From Oscillospiraceae bacterium (lineage in GTDB: Bacteria; Bacillota; Clostridia; Oscillospirales; Ruminococcaceae), in assembly GCA_017848115.1 (NCBI GenBank), contig JAGAKZ010000013.1:1-37385 (forward strand): a DNA stretch of 37,385 nucleotides, read 5' to 3'. Below the pieces are notes generated by a model. It did not search any database and was not told where the DNA came from. It saw only the letters and a program-made list of their open reading frames with translations. Below, piece after piece: positions 9,249 through 17,800 of the stretch. Each line of letters starts with the position of its first letter. Positions within the stretch are counted from its first letter, which is position 1. Position numbers and translations under genes: made by a program.

Positions 9249-9277
9249 TTGATTTTATTTTATTTTTACGGTATAAT
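9249..9277 (+). promoter_or_regulatory. sigma-A promoter of the AAA-ATPase gene
   Basis: TTGATT at 9249-9254 and TATAAT at 9272-9277 are 17 bases apart. The AAA-ATPase gene is therefore transcribed independently of module 2. Confidence 0.75.
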
Positions 9278-9312
9278 AATAAAGAAATGAATTAAAGCAG
9301 GGAGTGATGGCG

Positions 9313-10986
9313 GTGAATTACAGACCTATACCTATAGGTGTTGAAGATTTTAAGGTTATGATAGACAAAGGCTATTATTATGTGGACAAGACAATGTTTA
9401 TCAGAGATATTCTTGATAACAAAAGTTATGTAAATCTTTATACACGTCCGAGAAGATTCGGAAAAACTCTGAATATGAGTATGTTGCAGTATTACTTTGA
9501 AAAAACAGATGAAGATAATTCATATTTGTTTGAGGGGCTTAATATTTCAAAGCAGGGCGAAAAATATAAGCAGTATCAGGGAAGGTTTCCGGTTATTTCT
9601 TTATCTTTTAAGGGTATGAAACAAAAAAGTTTTGATGATGTTTTCAAAATTTTTAAAAATATGATATCCAAGGAATTTAACAGACATACCTGTATTCTTG
9701 AACAAAATAAGCTTTCTCCTCTGGACAGCAGATATTTTAATCAGATTTGTGATGGCAGTGCAGAAGATTTTGTTTATTTTACATCACTCAAACTTTTATC
9801 GGATTGTCTGTATTCCTGTTATGAAGAAAAAGTAGTGATTCTTATCGATGAATATGATGTTCCTCTGGAAAGTGCATATTTTAACGGATATTATGATGAT
9901 ATGGTAAATCTTATCCGTTCGGTATTTGAAAGCGCTCTGAAGACCAATAAGTCATTGGAATTTGGTGTGCTTACCGGGTGTCTGCGAATTTCAAAAGAGA
10001 GTATATTTACCGGGCTTAACAATTTTGATGTGTACTCTGTTGTAAATAATAATTGTTCATCATATTTTGGCTTTACAGAGCATGAAGTGACGGATATGAC
10101 GGAGTATTTTGATATAAGTGAGAATAATGATGCTCTTAAAGAGTGGTATGACGGATATCAGTTTGGTGAAAATGAAATATACAATCCATGGAGTATATTA
10201 AAATATGTAAAAGCGGTGCTTAATAAAGACAAAACACCGTTGCTTGCTTACTGGAGCAATACAAGTTCAAATGATATAATCCATAAACTTATAAAAGAAG
10301 GCGACACCGATAATAAAGCAATTGTCGAAAATCTTATTAACGGCAGTATGATTTCAAAGCCTTTGCATGAAGATATAACATATAGAAATATTGATGTAAA
10401 TACTGATTATATCTGGAGCTTCCTTTTGCATACAGGGTATCTGAAAGCAGTCAGAACATATCTTGTAAGAAATACATTATATGCAGATATGATAATTCCC
10501 AACCGTGAGATAGTCAGCATCTATGAAAATACTATCATGCAGTGGTTCAATGAAAAACTTGTTTTAACTCCGAGAGAAGATCTGTTCAGATCCGTTATCA
10601 GTGGCGATACCTTGCAGTTTGAAGAAATTCTTCTTGACTGGCTTGAAGATACAATAAGTTACTATGATACAAAAGAAAACTATTATCACGGTTTCCTGTC
10701 AGGGCTTTTATCAGGGTTCAAGGGATATCAGACTATGTCAAACCGTGAAAACGGAACAGGCAGGACTGATATAGTTCTTCTTGAACAAAGACGGCATCTG
10801 GTTGCTGTTATAATAGAGATAAAGGTCGCTGATGAGTTTGCACATCTTGAACAGAAGTGTGATGAAGCCCTCAGACAGATAGAAGAAAAGCAGTATGATA
10901 TGGCATTGAAAAAAGAGTGCTATAAGAAAATTATAAAGTACGGGGTGGCGTTCAATAAGAAGTCGTGTATGGTTAAAATGGCGTGA
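9313..10986 (+). CDS. AAA-ATPase-like (DUF1703) protein with PD-(D/E)XK nuclease domain
   Basis: This 557-residue protein belongs to the AAA-ATPase_like family (PF09820 with PF08011). Near residues 45-55 it has the family P-loop RPRRFGKT, and near 180 the Walker B VVILIDEYDVPLE. The C-terminal domain has the nuclease residues D in GRTDIVLLE and E-x-K in AVIIEIKVADE (about residues 480-505). GTG at 9313 is chosen: AGGGAG lies eight bases before it, whereas GTG 9304 and ATG 9307 touch the site. The family is common and multi-copy in gut anaerobes; its biological role is not settled. A smaller relative lies at 13445-14599. Confidence 0.85.
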   Translation: MNYRPIPIGVEDFKVMIDKGYYYVDKTMFIRDILDNKSYVNLYTRPRRFGKTLNMSMLQYYFEKTDEDNSYLFEGLNISKQGEKYKQYQGRFPVISLSFKGMKQKSFDDVFKIFKNMISKEFNRHTCILEQNKLSPLDSRYFNQICDGSAEDFVYFTSLKLLSDCLYSCYEEKVVILIDEYDVPLESAYFNGYYDDMVNLIRSVFESALKTNKSLEFGVLTGCLRISKESIFTGLNNFDVYSVVNNNCSSYFGFTEHEVTDMTEYFDISENNDALKEWYDGYQFGENEIYNPWSILKYVKAVLNKDKTPLLAYWSNTSSNDIIHKLIKEGDTDNKAIVENLINGSMISKPLHEDITYRNIDVNTDYIWSFLLHTGYLKAVRTYLVRNTLYADMIIPNREIVSIYENTIMQWFNEKLVLTPREDLFRSVISGDTLQFEEILLDWLEDTISYYDTKENYYHGFLSGLLSGFKGYQTMSNRENGTGRTDIVLLEQRRHLVAVIIEIKVADEFAHLEQKCDEALRQIEEKQYDMALKKECYKKIIKYGVAFNKKSCMVKMA

Positions 10987-11006
10987 ATATGAGATAAACA
11001 TAAAAA

Positions 11007-11022
11007 TGTTCCACGTGGAACA
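11007..11022. other. parS-like ParB/Spo0J binding site 1
   Basis: TGTTCCACGTGGAACA is a perfect 16-bp palindrome, extended by one more pair on each side (11006-11023). It keeps the CACGTG core and the outer TGTT/AACA of parS (consensus close to TGTTTCACGTGAAACA; the CC/GG variant is known in several bacteria). It lies between a stop codon and a terminator. An identical copy lies at 17947-17962. Confidence 0.85.
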
Positions 11023-11038
11023 TCAGTAGTATAGTAAT

Positions 11039-11078
11039 AAAAATACGGAGAAGGTTAAAGTTCTTCCCCGTATTTTTT
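11039..11078 (+). terminator. rho-independent terminator after the AAA-ATPase gene
   Basis: The stem pairs 11040-11048 with 11068-11076, with an inner GAAG/CTTC stem (11050-11053 with 11063-11066), then a T run. It lies 50 bases behind the stop, with parS in between. Confidence 0.85.
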
Positions 11079-11123
11079 ATTGTTTCAATTAAGGCGACAA
11101 CAAAAACGGTAATATTTTTCGTC

Positions 11124-11152
11124 TTGACACTATGTGGTTCATGTGTTAGAAT
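11124..11152 (+). promoter_or_regulatory. sigma-A promoter of the Hpt gene
   Basis: TTGACA at 11124-11129 and TAGAAT at 11147-11152 with 17 bases between them. The -35 box is perfect. Confidence 0.85.
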
Positions 11153-11194
11153 AAGTACAAATGTTGTTTGTAGCAAAGGAAGATGATTTTTATT

Positions 11195-11536
11195 ATGGAA
11201 AAGTTGCAGGAGCTGGGCGTGGATATTGATGAGGCGTTAGAGCGTTTTATGGGTGATGAGTCTTTTTTTATTGAGATGCTCGGAAAATTTGAAAAGACTG
11301 TTGAAGAAAATCCGGTTGCTGAATATTTTGAGGCAAAAGATTTTGAGAAGGCTTTGAAAAGTGCTCATACGCTTAAAGGTGTTACGGGAAATTTTTCGAT
11401 GATTCCTTTATATAACGGATATTTCCGGATAGTTGAACTGCTCAGAGCGGGAGATGCACCGAAGGCAGAAGAAATACTCAGAGATATTCTTCCGTTGCAG
11501 GAGAAAATAATAAGTTGCATAAATGAATTGGAATAA
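11195..11536 (+). CDS. stand-alone Hpt (histidine phosphotransfer) domain protein
   Basis: This helical protein of 113 residues consists of a single Hpt domain. The phosphorylated histidine is in AHTLKGVTGNFSM (about residue 56), as in phosphorelay proteins such as those of hybrid kinases. ATG at 11195 is preferred since family members begin close to KLQELGVDIDEAL; the ATG at 11183 lies only two bases from the AAAGGA site, so the start is not certain. It has its own promoter and terminator, and no hybrid kinase or receiver lies beside it. It therefore serves proteins encoded elsewhere (inference). Confidence 0.88.
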   Translation: MEKLQELGVDIDEALERFMGDESFFIEMLGKFEKTVEENPVAEYFEAKDFEKALKSAHTLKGVTGNFSMIPLYNGYFRIVELLRAGDAPKAEEILRDILPLQEKIISCINELE

Positions 11537-11558
11537 CATTAATAAAAACAGCAAAAAC

Positions 11559-11598
11559 AATCTGTCGTAGTATCATTCTGGTATCGGCAGATTTTTTT
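11559..11598 (+). terminator. rho-independent terminator of the Hpt gene
   Basis: AATCTGTCG (11559-11567) pairs with CGGCAGATT (11585-11593) with one wobble; a run of T follows. Confidence 0.75.
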
Positions 11599-11617
11599 GA
11601 TTTTTTTGAAAAAATGT

Positions 11618-11646
11618 GTCACAGTAATGCAGAGTTTTACGATTGT
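11618..11646 (+). promoter_or_regulatory. predicted ECF promoter of the module 3 sigma gene
   Basis: GTCACA (11618-11623), 16 bases, then CGATTGT (11640-11646), preceded by the shared TTTTA. The same two blocks with the same spacing stand before the lipoprotein gene at 14813. Neither matches a sigma-A promoter, which suggests recognition by the sigma factor encoded just downstream (autoregulation, inference). Confidence 0.65.
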
Positions 11647-11689
11647 GTAAAGCAGAGGAGAAATATAAGGAGTTTCGGGAGGTGAAAAT

Positions 11690-12253
11690 TTGACGGGGAA
11701 TGAGTATGGTGCTTTGGCGGAAAGGTCGTTACATGAAGCACATCGGGCGATTTTTGATGATTATTGTGATTACGTCTATGCAATAGCGTTTAATAGATTG
11801 AGAAATACAGGAACGAGAGAGGATATAGAAGAATGTGTAAGTGATATATTTGCAGATATTTATCAGATTTTTGATGAAGAAAAAACAGATTCGGGTGATA
11901 TAAAAATTTTGATAGGAACGGTGGCAAAAAGGCGTGCTGTTGATTTTTACAGAATGCTTAATGCTAAAAAGAGAAAGACAGTATTTTTGGAAAATGAGGA
12001 AATTGTTTCGGATACAGATATTGAGGAAGATAATGACCGTAATGAATTGCGAAATGCCATGCTAAGTGAGATAAACAATCTCGGAGAACCCGATTCTACT
12101 ATACTGATACTGAAATATTACTATAATCGCACATCGGAAGAAATAGCAAAGAAACTGTCTATGACAGCTGTTTCGGTAAGAAAACGTTGTGAAAGAGCGA
12201 TGAAAAAATTAAGATCCAGATTTGAACAGCTTGATATCGATATGAGGAGGTGA
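11690..12253 (+). CDS. ECF-type RNA polymerase sigma factor (module 3)
   Basis: The 187-residue protein has sigma region 2 (about residues 18-90: REDIEECVSDIFADIYQIF and the helix ILIGTVAKRRAVDFYRML) and region 4 (about 125-180: LGEPDSTILILKYYYNRTSE and the HTH EIAKKLSMTAVSVRKRCERA). The start is TTG at 11690, with GGGAGGTG upstream. The gene ends in ATGAGGAGGTGA, which also carries the ribosome binding site of the next gene. It shares a promoter pattern with the distant lipoprotein gene of the same module. Confidence 0.9.
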   Translation: MTGNEYGALAERSLHEAHRAIFDDYCDYVYAIAFNRLRNTGTREDIEECVSDIFADIYQIFDEEKTDSGDIKILIGTVAKRRAVDFYRMLNAKKRKTVFLENEEIVSDTDIEEDNDRNELRNAMLSEINNLGEPDSTILILKYYYNRTSEEIAKKLSMTAVSVRKRCERAMKKLRSRFEQLDIDMRR

Positions 12254-12258
12254 ACATT

Positions 12259-13356
12259 TTGAGAGAGGAAAAAGATTTTGATATATTTGCAGATGCGGAC
12301 GATAAATTTATATATGAGATATCCCAAAAATGTTCACCGTTAAGTGAACGTGAGAAAGAGAGAATGTTTGCAAAGAGTGAAAAAAAATATGGTAAGAGCA
12401 AAAAGACATTTAATATAAAAGTAAAACTATACAGAAAATGCATGAGATATAAAAATGCTATTGCATCGGTGGCGTGCCTTATACTAATCAGTGGTCTGCT
12501 GATTTTTCTGACGATTCTTGAAAGCAATGGAAACAGCAAATCAGCACTAAAAACAGCAGAAAAAATGAATGTTTCAGAAATCAGTGACAGTTTTTATGAC
12601 GAATTTGAGATCTGTAAACAAAAAGAATATAAAAACCTTGATATTTCAGAATGTATGGCTATCTTTCCTGACATAGACAGTTTTTATCAGCTTGAAATAA
12701 AATGTAGCAGTGAAAACAGAACACAGAATATAAACCTTGATGATGTACACTGGTACTTTGATAACGGAGATTATAATAACAAAAGCTTTGATATATACGG
12801 TAGCAGTACAAGTATAGGAGAAGCAGTCGGATATATTGAAAACTCATATATTTATGAGACCTTCGATAATATAGATTCGGGTTTTGGAGTAGATGTAATC
12901 TATACAGGTGTACAGCCTCTTGATAATGATAAAAATGCATATATATTTGCAGTTTCTCCTGCGTGGAATAACATTCCTTTTGATTTTTACGACAGGAGAA
13001 TACTCTCAGACAGAGAGGAATATTATATGTCGCAGACATATCTTATGATGGTCAGAGATTTTGTTGCCGACACGCTTACAGGTCTTGAGTTTCCCGAAGT
13101 TGAGGAAGTCGGAGAAAAAATCAGTGAAATATATCCGCTTGAAGATGCACTTAATATTCTCAGCGAATATATGACACAAAAATCATTATTTGAAGTGCTG
13201 ACAGCAGAGTTTGTATACAAGGGAAAATACAGCGAAGACAAATTGACCGCAACGCTTAACGCCACATGGAAATTTACTATGTACAATGAAGAAAGCGGTA
13301 AATACTATAGTGCATATGTTGATGCAAATAGCGGTGAAATTGAGTGTGTAGGGTGA
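12259..13356 (+). CDS. putative anti-sigma membrane protein (module 3)
   Basis: The 365-residue protein has about 70 cytoplasmic residues rich in Lys and Glu, a membrane helix (AIASVACLILISGLLIFL, about residues 72-90) and a 270-residue outside domain. Its end, YYSAYVDANSGEIECVG, is like the close of a PepSY-type repeat (weak). TTG at 12259 is taken as the start because AGGAGG (12245-12250) lies eight bases upstream; the GTG at 12250 is part of that site. Position behind an ECF gene marks it as the cognate anti-sigma factor (inference). Confidence 0.7.
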   Translation: MREEKDFDIFADADDKFIYEISQKCSPLSEREKERMFAKSEKKYGKSKKTFNIKVKLYRKCMRYKNAIASVACLILISGLLIFLTILESNGNSKSALKTAEKMNVSEISDSFYDEFEICKQKEYKNLDISECMAIFPDIDSFYQLEIKCSSENRTQNINLDDVHWYFDNGDYNNKSFDIYGSSTSIGEAVGYIENSYIYETFDNIDSGFGVDVIYTGVQPLDNDKNAYIFAVSPAWNNIPFDFYDRRILSDREEYYMSQTYLMMVRDFVADTLTGLEFPEVEEVGEKISEIYPLEDALNILSEYMTQKSLFEVLTAEFVYKGKYSEDKLTATLNATWKFTMYNEESGKYYSAYVDANSGEIECVG

Positions 13357-13384
13357 TGTAAGGTTATAGTGACTGAACTTGCTA

Positions 13385-13413
13385 TTGACGTATCTGTTGA
13401 TTTTTTATATAAT
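13385..13413 (+). promoter_or_regulatory. sigma-A promoter of the short AAA-ATPase gene
   Basis: TTGACG at 13385-13390 and TATAAT at 13408-13413, spacing 17. No terminator separates this gene from the anti-sigma gene, so read-through is also possible. Confidence 0.8.
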
Positions 13414-13444
13414 AAAAATATCAAAAATAAAAGGGGGCGCAGGT

Positions 13445-14599
13445 ATGGGGCTTTACCTTAATCCTGGAAACAGAGCGTTTCAGATGGTGTTAAATTCTAA
13501 AATTTATATAGATAAAAGTGAAATGATTTCACTGATAAATTCGGTAGTAGATACTGAAAATCGTTTTATTTGTGTCAGCAGACCAAGAAGATTCGGAAAA
13601 TCAGTTACAGCTAATATGCTGGTGGCATATTACAGTTGTGGGTGTGATTCGTCTGAATTGTTCAGTCATCTGAAAATCAGCGGAGATACCGACTATAAGA
13701 AACATCTTAATCAGTATAATGTTATTCATCTTAATATGACAGAGTTTATAAACGGCGTTGATACAATGTCGGGTATTCTTGATAATTTGAGTAAAAGGCT
13801 TTTGCATGAGCTGAAAAAAGTTTTTGGTGCTGTAAACTGTTATGACTGGAATGATTTGATTTCAGTTTTCAGAGAGATATTTGAGGAAAAACAAGTTCCT
13901 TTTGTTTTTGTAATAGATGAATGGGATTGTGTATTTCGTGAATATAAAGATAATGTTGAATATCAGAAAGACTACCTTGATTTTCTTCGTAATATGCTCA
14001 AAGATCAGAATTATGTTGCACTCACATACATGACAGGTATCCTGCCAATCAAAAAATACGGAAAGCATTCTGCTTTGAATATGTTTACCGAGATTTCGAT
14101 GACTGATGTGCGTGAATATGCCAAATTTACCGGCTTTACACAAGAAGAAGTAGAAATGCTTTGTCAGGAGTACAATATGCCTTTTGAAGAAACAAGACAG
14201 TGGTATGATGGTTATAATCTTCGAGGTGTTTCTGTATATAATCCCCGAAGCGTAGTAATGTCTATGACGGGTGGATATTTTAATAACTACTGGACTGCGA
14301 CAGAAACTTATGAAGCCTTGAAAGTCTATATTGAGATGAATTTTGATGGTTTACGTGAAAAAATTATTCGTATGATTTCAGGCGGAGCTGAGAAAATTAA
14401 TATAGGAAAATTTCAGAATGACATGACAACATTCAAGAGTGCCGATGATGTTTTAACTCTACTTGTACACCTTGGATATCTGAGCTATGATTTTGACAAT
14501 GCTTGTGTAAAAATTCCAAACAGCGAAGTACAGCAGGAGTTTATCAATTCGATAGAAGATGGTGGTTGGGAGAGTGTTATTGAGAAAATAAAAAAATGA
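13445..14599 (+). CDS. AAA-ATPase-like (DUF1703) protein lacking the nuclease domain
   Basis: The 384-residue protein shows the family P-loop SRPRRFGKS (about residues 46-54), Walker B VPFVFVIDEWDCVF (about 150) and the QWYDGYNLRG motif (about 250). It stops shortly after NSEVQQEF, where the relative at 9313-10986 continues for another 170 residues with its PD-(D/E)XK domain. A terminator follows 15 bases after the stop, so no nuclease remnant lies behind it. ATG at 13445 is the start, with AGGGGG upstream; the longer frame from 13379 covers the promoter. It could be a truncated gene or a functional ATPase-only form. Confidence 0.8.
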   Translation: MGLYLNPGNRAFQMVLNSKIYIDKSEMISLINSVVDTENRFICVSRPRRFGKSVTANMLVAYYSCGCDSSELFSHLKISGDTDYKKHLNQYNVIHLNMTEFINGVDTMSGILDNLSKRLLHELKKVFGAVNCYDWNDLISVFREIFEEKQVPFVFVIDEWDCVFREYKDNVEYQKDYLDFLRNMLKDQNYVALTYMTGILPIKKYGKHSALNMFTEISMTDVREYAKFTGFTQEEVEMLCQEYNMPFEETRQWYDGYNLRGVSVYNPRSVVMSMTGGYFNNYWTATETYEALKVYIEMNFDGLREKIIRMISGGAEKINIGKFQNDMTTFKSADDVLTLLVHLGYLSYDFDNACVKIPNSEVQQEFINSIEDGGWESVIEKIKK

Positions 14600-14613
14600 T
14601 ATCTTCAATAAAA

Positions 14614-14659
14614 CAAAAAATTACCGAAGAACAACAAATGATTCTTCGGTAATTTTTTG
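14614..14659 (+). terminator. strong rho-independent terminator
   Basis: A perfect 18-bp stem (14614-14631 with 14642-14659) with a 10-base loop and T run separates the AAA-ATPase gene from the lipoprotein gene. Confidence 0.92.
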
Positions 14660-14677
14660 TTTATTTTTTAAGAATAC

Positions 14678-14706
14678 GTCACACCCGATACAGATTTTAC
14701 GATTGT
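14678..14706 (+). promoter_or_regulatory. predicted ECF promoter of the module 3 lipoprotein gene
   Basis: GTCACA (14678-14683), 16 bases, CGATTGT (14700-14706). This is the same pattern and spacing as at 11618-11646, and TTTTA stands before the second block in both. The terminator just upstream means the lipoprotein gene needs its own promoter, which strengthens the call. Confidence 0.7.
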
Positions 14707-14726
14707 ATAGTATGAAAGGACAAAAT

Positions 14727-14765
14727 ATGACGAGTGCAGATAAGGTAGGTGGTATTACAGGGTAA
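14727..14765 (+). CDS. possible 12-residue leader peptide
   Basis: ATG at 14727 has AAAGGA six bases before it and opens a 12-codon frame, MTSADKVGGITG, in the leader of the lipoprotein mRNA, about 20 bases after the predicted ECF promoter. It may be a translated leader or chance. No such frame is found before the module 3 sigma gene. Confidence 0.25.
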   Translation: MTSADKVGGITG

Positions 14766-14812
14766 AAAACTATAATGATAAAGTAGCATTTAAGAGAGGG
14801 AGTGTAAAAAAT

Positions 14813-17800
14813 ATGAAGTACAGATTTATAAGTATTATGACAATGATAGTTTTTGTAATGGTTTTGGTTGCAGGGTGCAGGAAAAATGATACCGAAAAAG
14901 AAAAAGGTCCGATAGGCAGGACTCTTATAGAAAACTATTTTAAGGAAAATGAAAAGTATATCGAACCAGAAAATATGTATTATGAAAAAATATATAATGT
15001 AAATGACGACATATGTGTTTCCGGTTATTTATTTTCAGAGTATTCAAGTGAAATAAAAACCGGTGTATATGACCCGGAGAATGATAAGGTTAATGAGATC
15101 AGGACAGACAATATTAAAATTCAGGATTGTTACGCCGGTGAGAAATATTATTACTTTTGTTATTTTGATGAAAACGGCATGATAAACATAGCAAGGTACA
15201 ATAAGGAAACATTGCTTTTTACAGACAATACCATAGTAGGTCAGGGTGCAACAGGATTTCTTGCTGATATGACAGAAGATGAGAACGGCAGATTATGCTT
15301 GTATATGGTGAATATGCGTGATGATATTTTAAGTGAAATAATGTACTGCGTTTATGATAATGCGATGAATATTGTTGATAATGTAAATCTGCTTGAAAAA
15401 ATCTCTACGGAAACCGGATATATGTATCATACGTTGAAAGTTTCAGAAGACGGAAGTGTATATATATTTCTTGATAAAAATGATGGTACTATAGATATGT
15501 ATAAGTTTTCGTCAGAAAATGAACTTCAGTATGTTGCCGAAGATGTAACAGGCGATATGGAAGGTCATTTTACGCAGTGCATAATAACAAAGAGCGGAAA
15601 TCCTGTTATCTCAACTTATAATCACAGAGCAACAGGCTCTCATCATACCTGTTTTAACGAACTGGACGCCGATACAGGCGAAATTATCGGAAGATATGAT
15701 ACAAATATACTTGAAGGATATTTGCAGATAGTAAGGGCTGATAATTTTGAAAATTACGGTGACTCGGATATATTATTTATACAGGGCGGAAAAATATGCG
15801 GTTATAGTATGAAATATGATGAGGTTTATGATATACTGAATTTTGAAAAATATTCTGATACGTATGGTTCTTTATCAGTTTCCGCCATTGAAAATGAAAG
15901 TCTGCTTTTTATTTCAAATATAGTTATTACCGATTACAGTGAAGGCAGTGGTATAGTTGTTACTGATAAAAATGGAAAAGAAAAATTCAGATTTATTATT
16001 GAAGGTACAGGGCAGATATACAGCGTTACAAGTGACAAAGATGAAAATATATACATGATGTACGGAAAATCATGGTATGACAGTGAAATAGGTGATATAA
16101 CAAGTCAGTCATATATAGATAAGTTTGATAAGTCATGGAACAAGATAAGCAGTATCACACTTGAGGATGATTATAACTGGTATGATTGTACGCTTATAGT
16201 TCATGAAAACGGAAATATCACTGTTTCGCAGGATGATAATATAAAGTTGTTTGACAGTGACGGTAAAATGATCTCTTCAGTAAATGTAGCTCCCGATGAT
16301 ATGGTGAAGGGCATTTTTGCTGTAGATAATGAACATTATGCCGTATATACAGATGTCAGCGGTGTGAACAGGCTTGCAAAGATAAATTATGACAAGAAAT
16401 CTATTGAAGATATATCTGAAATAAAGTTTATGATAACAGATGTGAATGCCGGTGATGAAAATTATGATGCATATTTTACAGCACAGGACGGAATATATGG
16501 CTATAAGGTTCATGACAACAGTATAAGCGAGGTAATAAACTGGATCGATTCTGATATAGATACGCAGATAGCAGATCCTGTATGTTTCGGAAAAGATATG
16601 ATAGGGTATGTGTACTATGAGGAAAATGATTATCATATATCATGTCTTGACAGAGTTGACAGTCAGACGCTTGAAAATATCAATAAAAAAGAGAATATCA
16701 TACTTGCCTGTGATACTATTCCTGCATATATCAAAAAGAAAATAGTCGAGTACAATCGTGACAACGAAAACTACAGGATAATCGTAAATGATTATAATAA
16801 ATATTCGGGTTATCATGGAAATGAGTACATAAGCGGATTGAGTGAACTTAATCTCGAACTTATAGAAGGAAATATTCCCGATATAGTGTTGGGAAACAAA
16901 AATCTTGATATGCGACGTTATACACAGCTCGGAATGTTTGCAGACCTTGGCGGATACCTTGAAAAAGACGGTTTTACAAATGATGAAGAGTACTTTACAA
17001 ATATAATGAATACTTTTGGCTATGACGGAAAACAGTATCAGGTTCCGCTTACTTTTTCACTTACAGCGCTTGCAGGAAAAGAGTCTGTAACAGGACAGGA
17101 TTATGAATTTACATTTGATGAGTTCTGGAAACTCGGAGAAACGAAGACATTATTTTACAAGCCTTTCAGAGAAAATCTGATACAGCATTTTATCAGCGAT
17201 AATCTGCTTGAATATGTTGACTTTAAAGAGAGAAAATGCAACTTTGAAAGCGATGATTTTATAAAACTTCTCGGATATATAAAAGAAAATGGTATCCCCA
17301 TTGCAGATTATGAAAGTGTGCATTATGAAGATGAGGATTATCCGGTAAGGATCATAGAGGAGATATGTTGTTTTGATTATATAAATATCAATTCATTTGA
17401 TGTACTTGCACGTTTTAAGCAGATGGACGTTATAAACAAAAAGAAAAATCCCGATGACAGACCGGCATTTTTAAATATACCTTCTGCTAAAGGAAATGGT
17501 ATACGTGCAAGTTCGGCAACACTTGTGAGCATATGTGAAAAGTCACAATATAAAGATGTTGCATGGGATTTTATAAAGAGCCTTTTTGAAGATGAGGCAC
17601 AGAAAAAATTAAGTCTGATAAACGGTCAGTTTCAGTATGACTTTCCGATTAAAAAATCTGTATTTGAAAGTCAGGCAAAGTCGGCTATGGCAAATACGGA
17701 TAATATGCATTCGTCAGACCATTACGGAAATGATGTAAAGCTTAGAAATATTGATTCGGACACACTTGAAATATTAAGAGAACTTATAAAAAATGCAGAT

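Noticed and set aside
10738-11176. Open frames on the minus strand across the parS region
   Set aside because: They overlap a well supported gene, run through a terminator and promoter, and have no ribosome binding site.
16277-16636. 119-codon hydrophobic frame opposite the module 3 lipoprotein gene
   Set aside because: It is an antisense shadow: Ile/Tyr-rich composition follows from the codons of the real gene, and there is no start signal.
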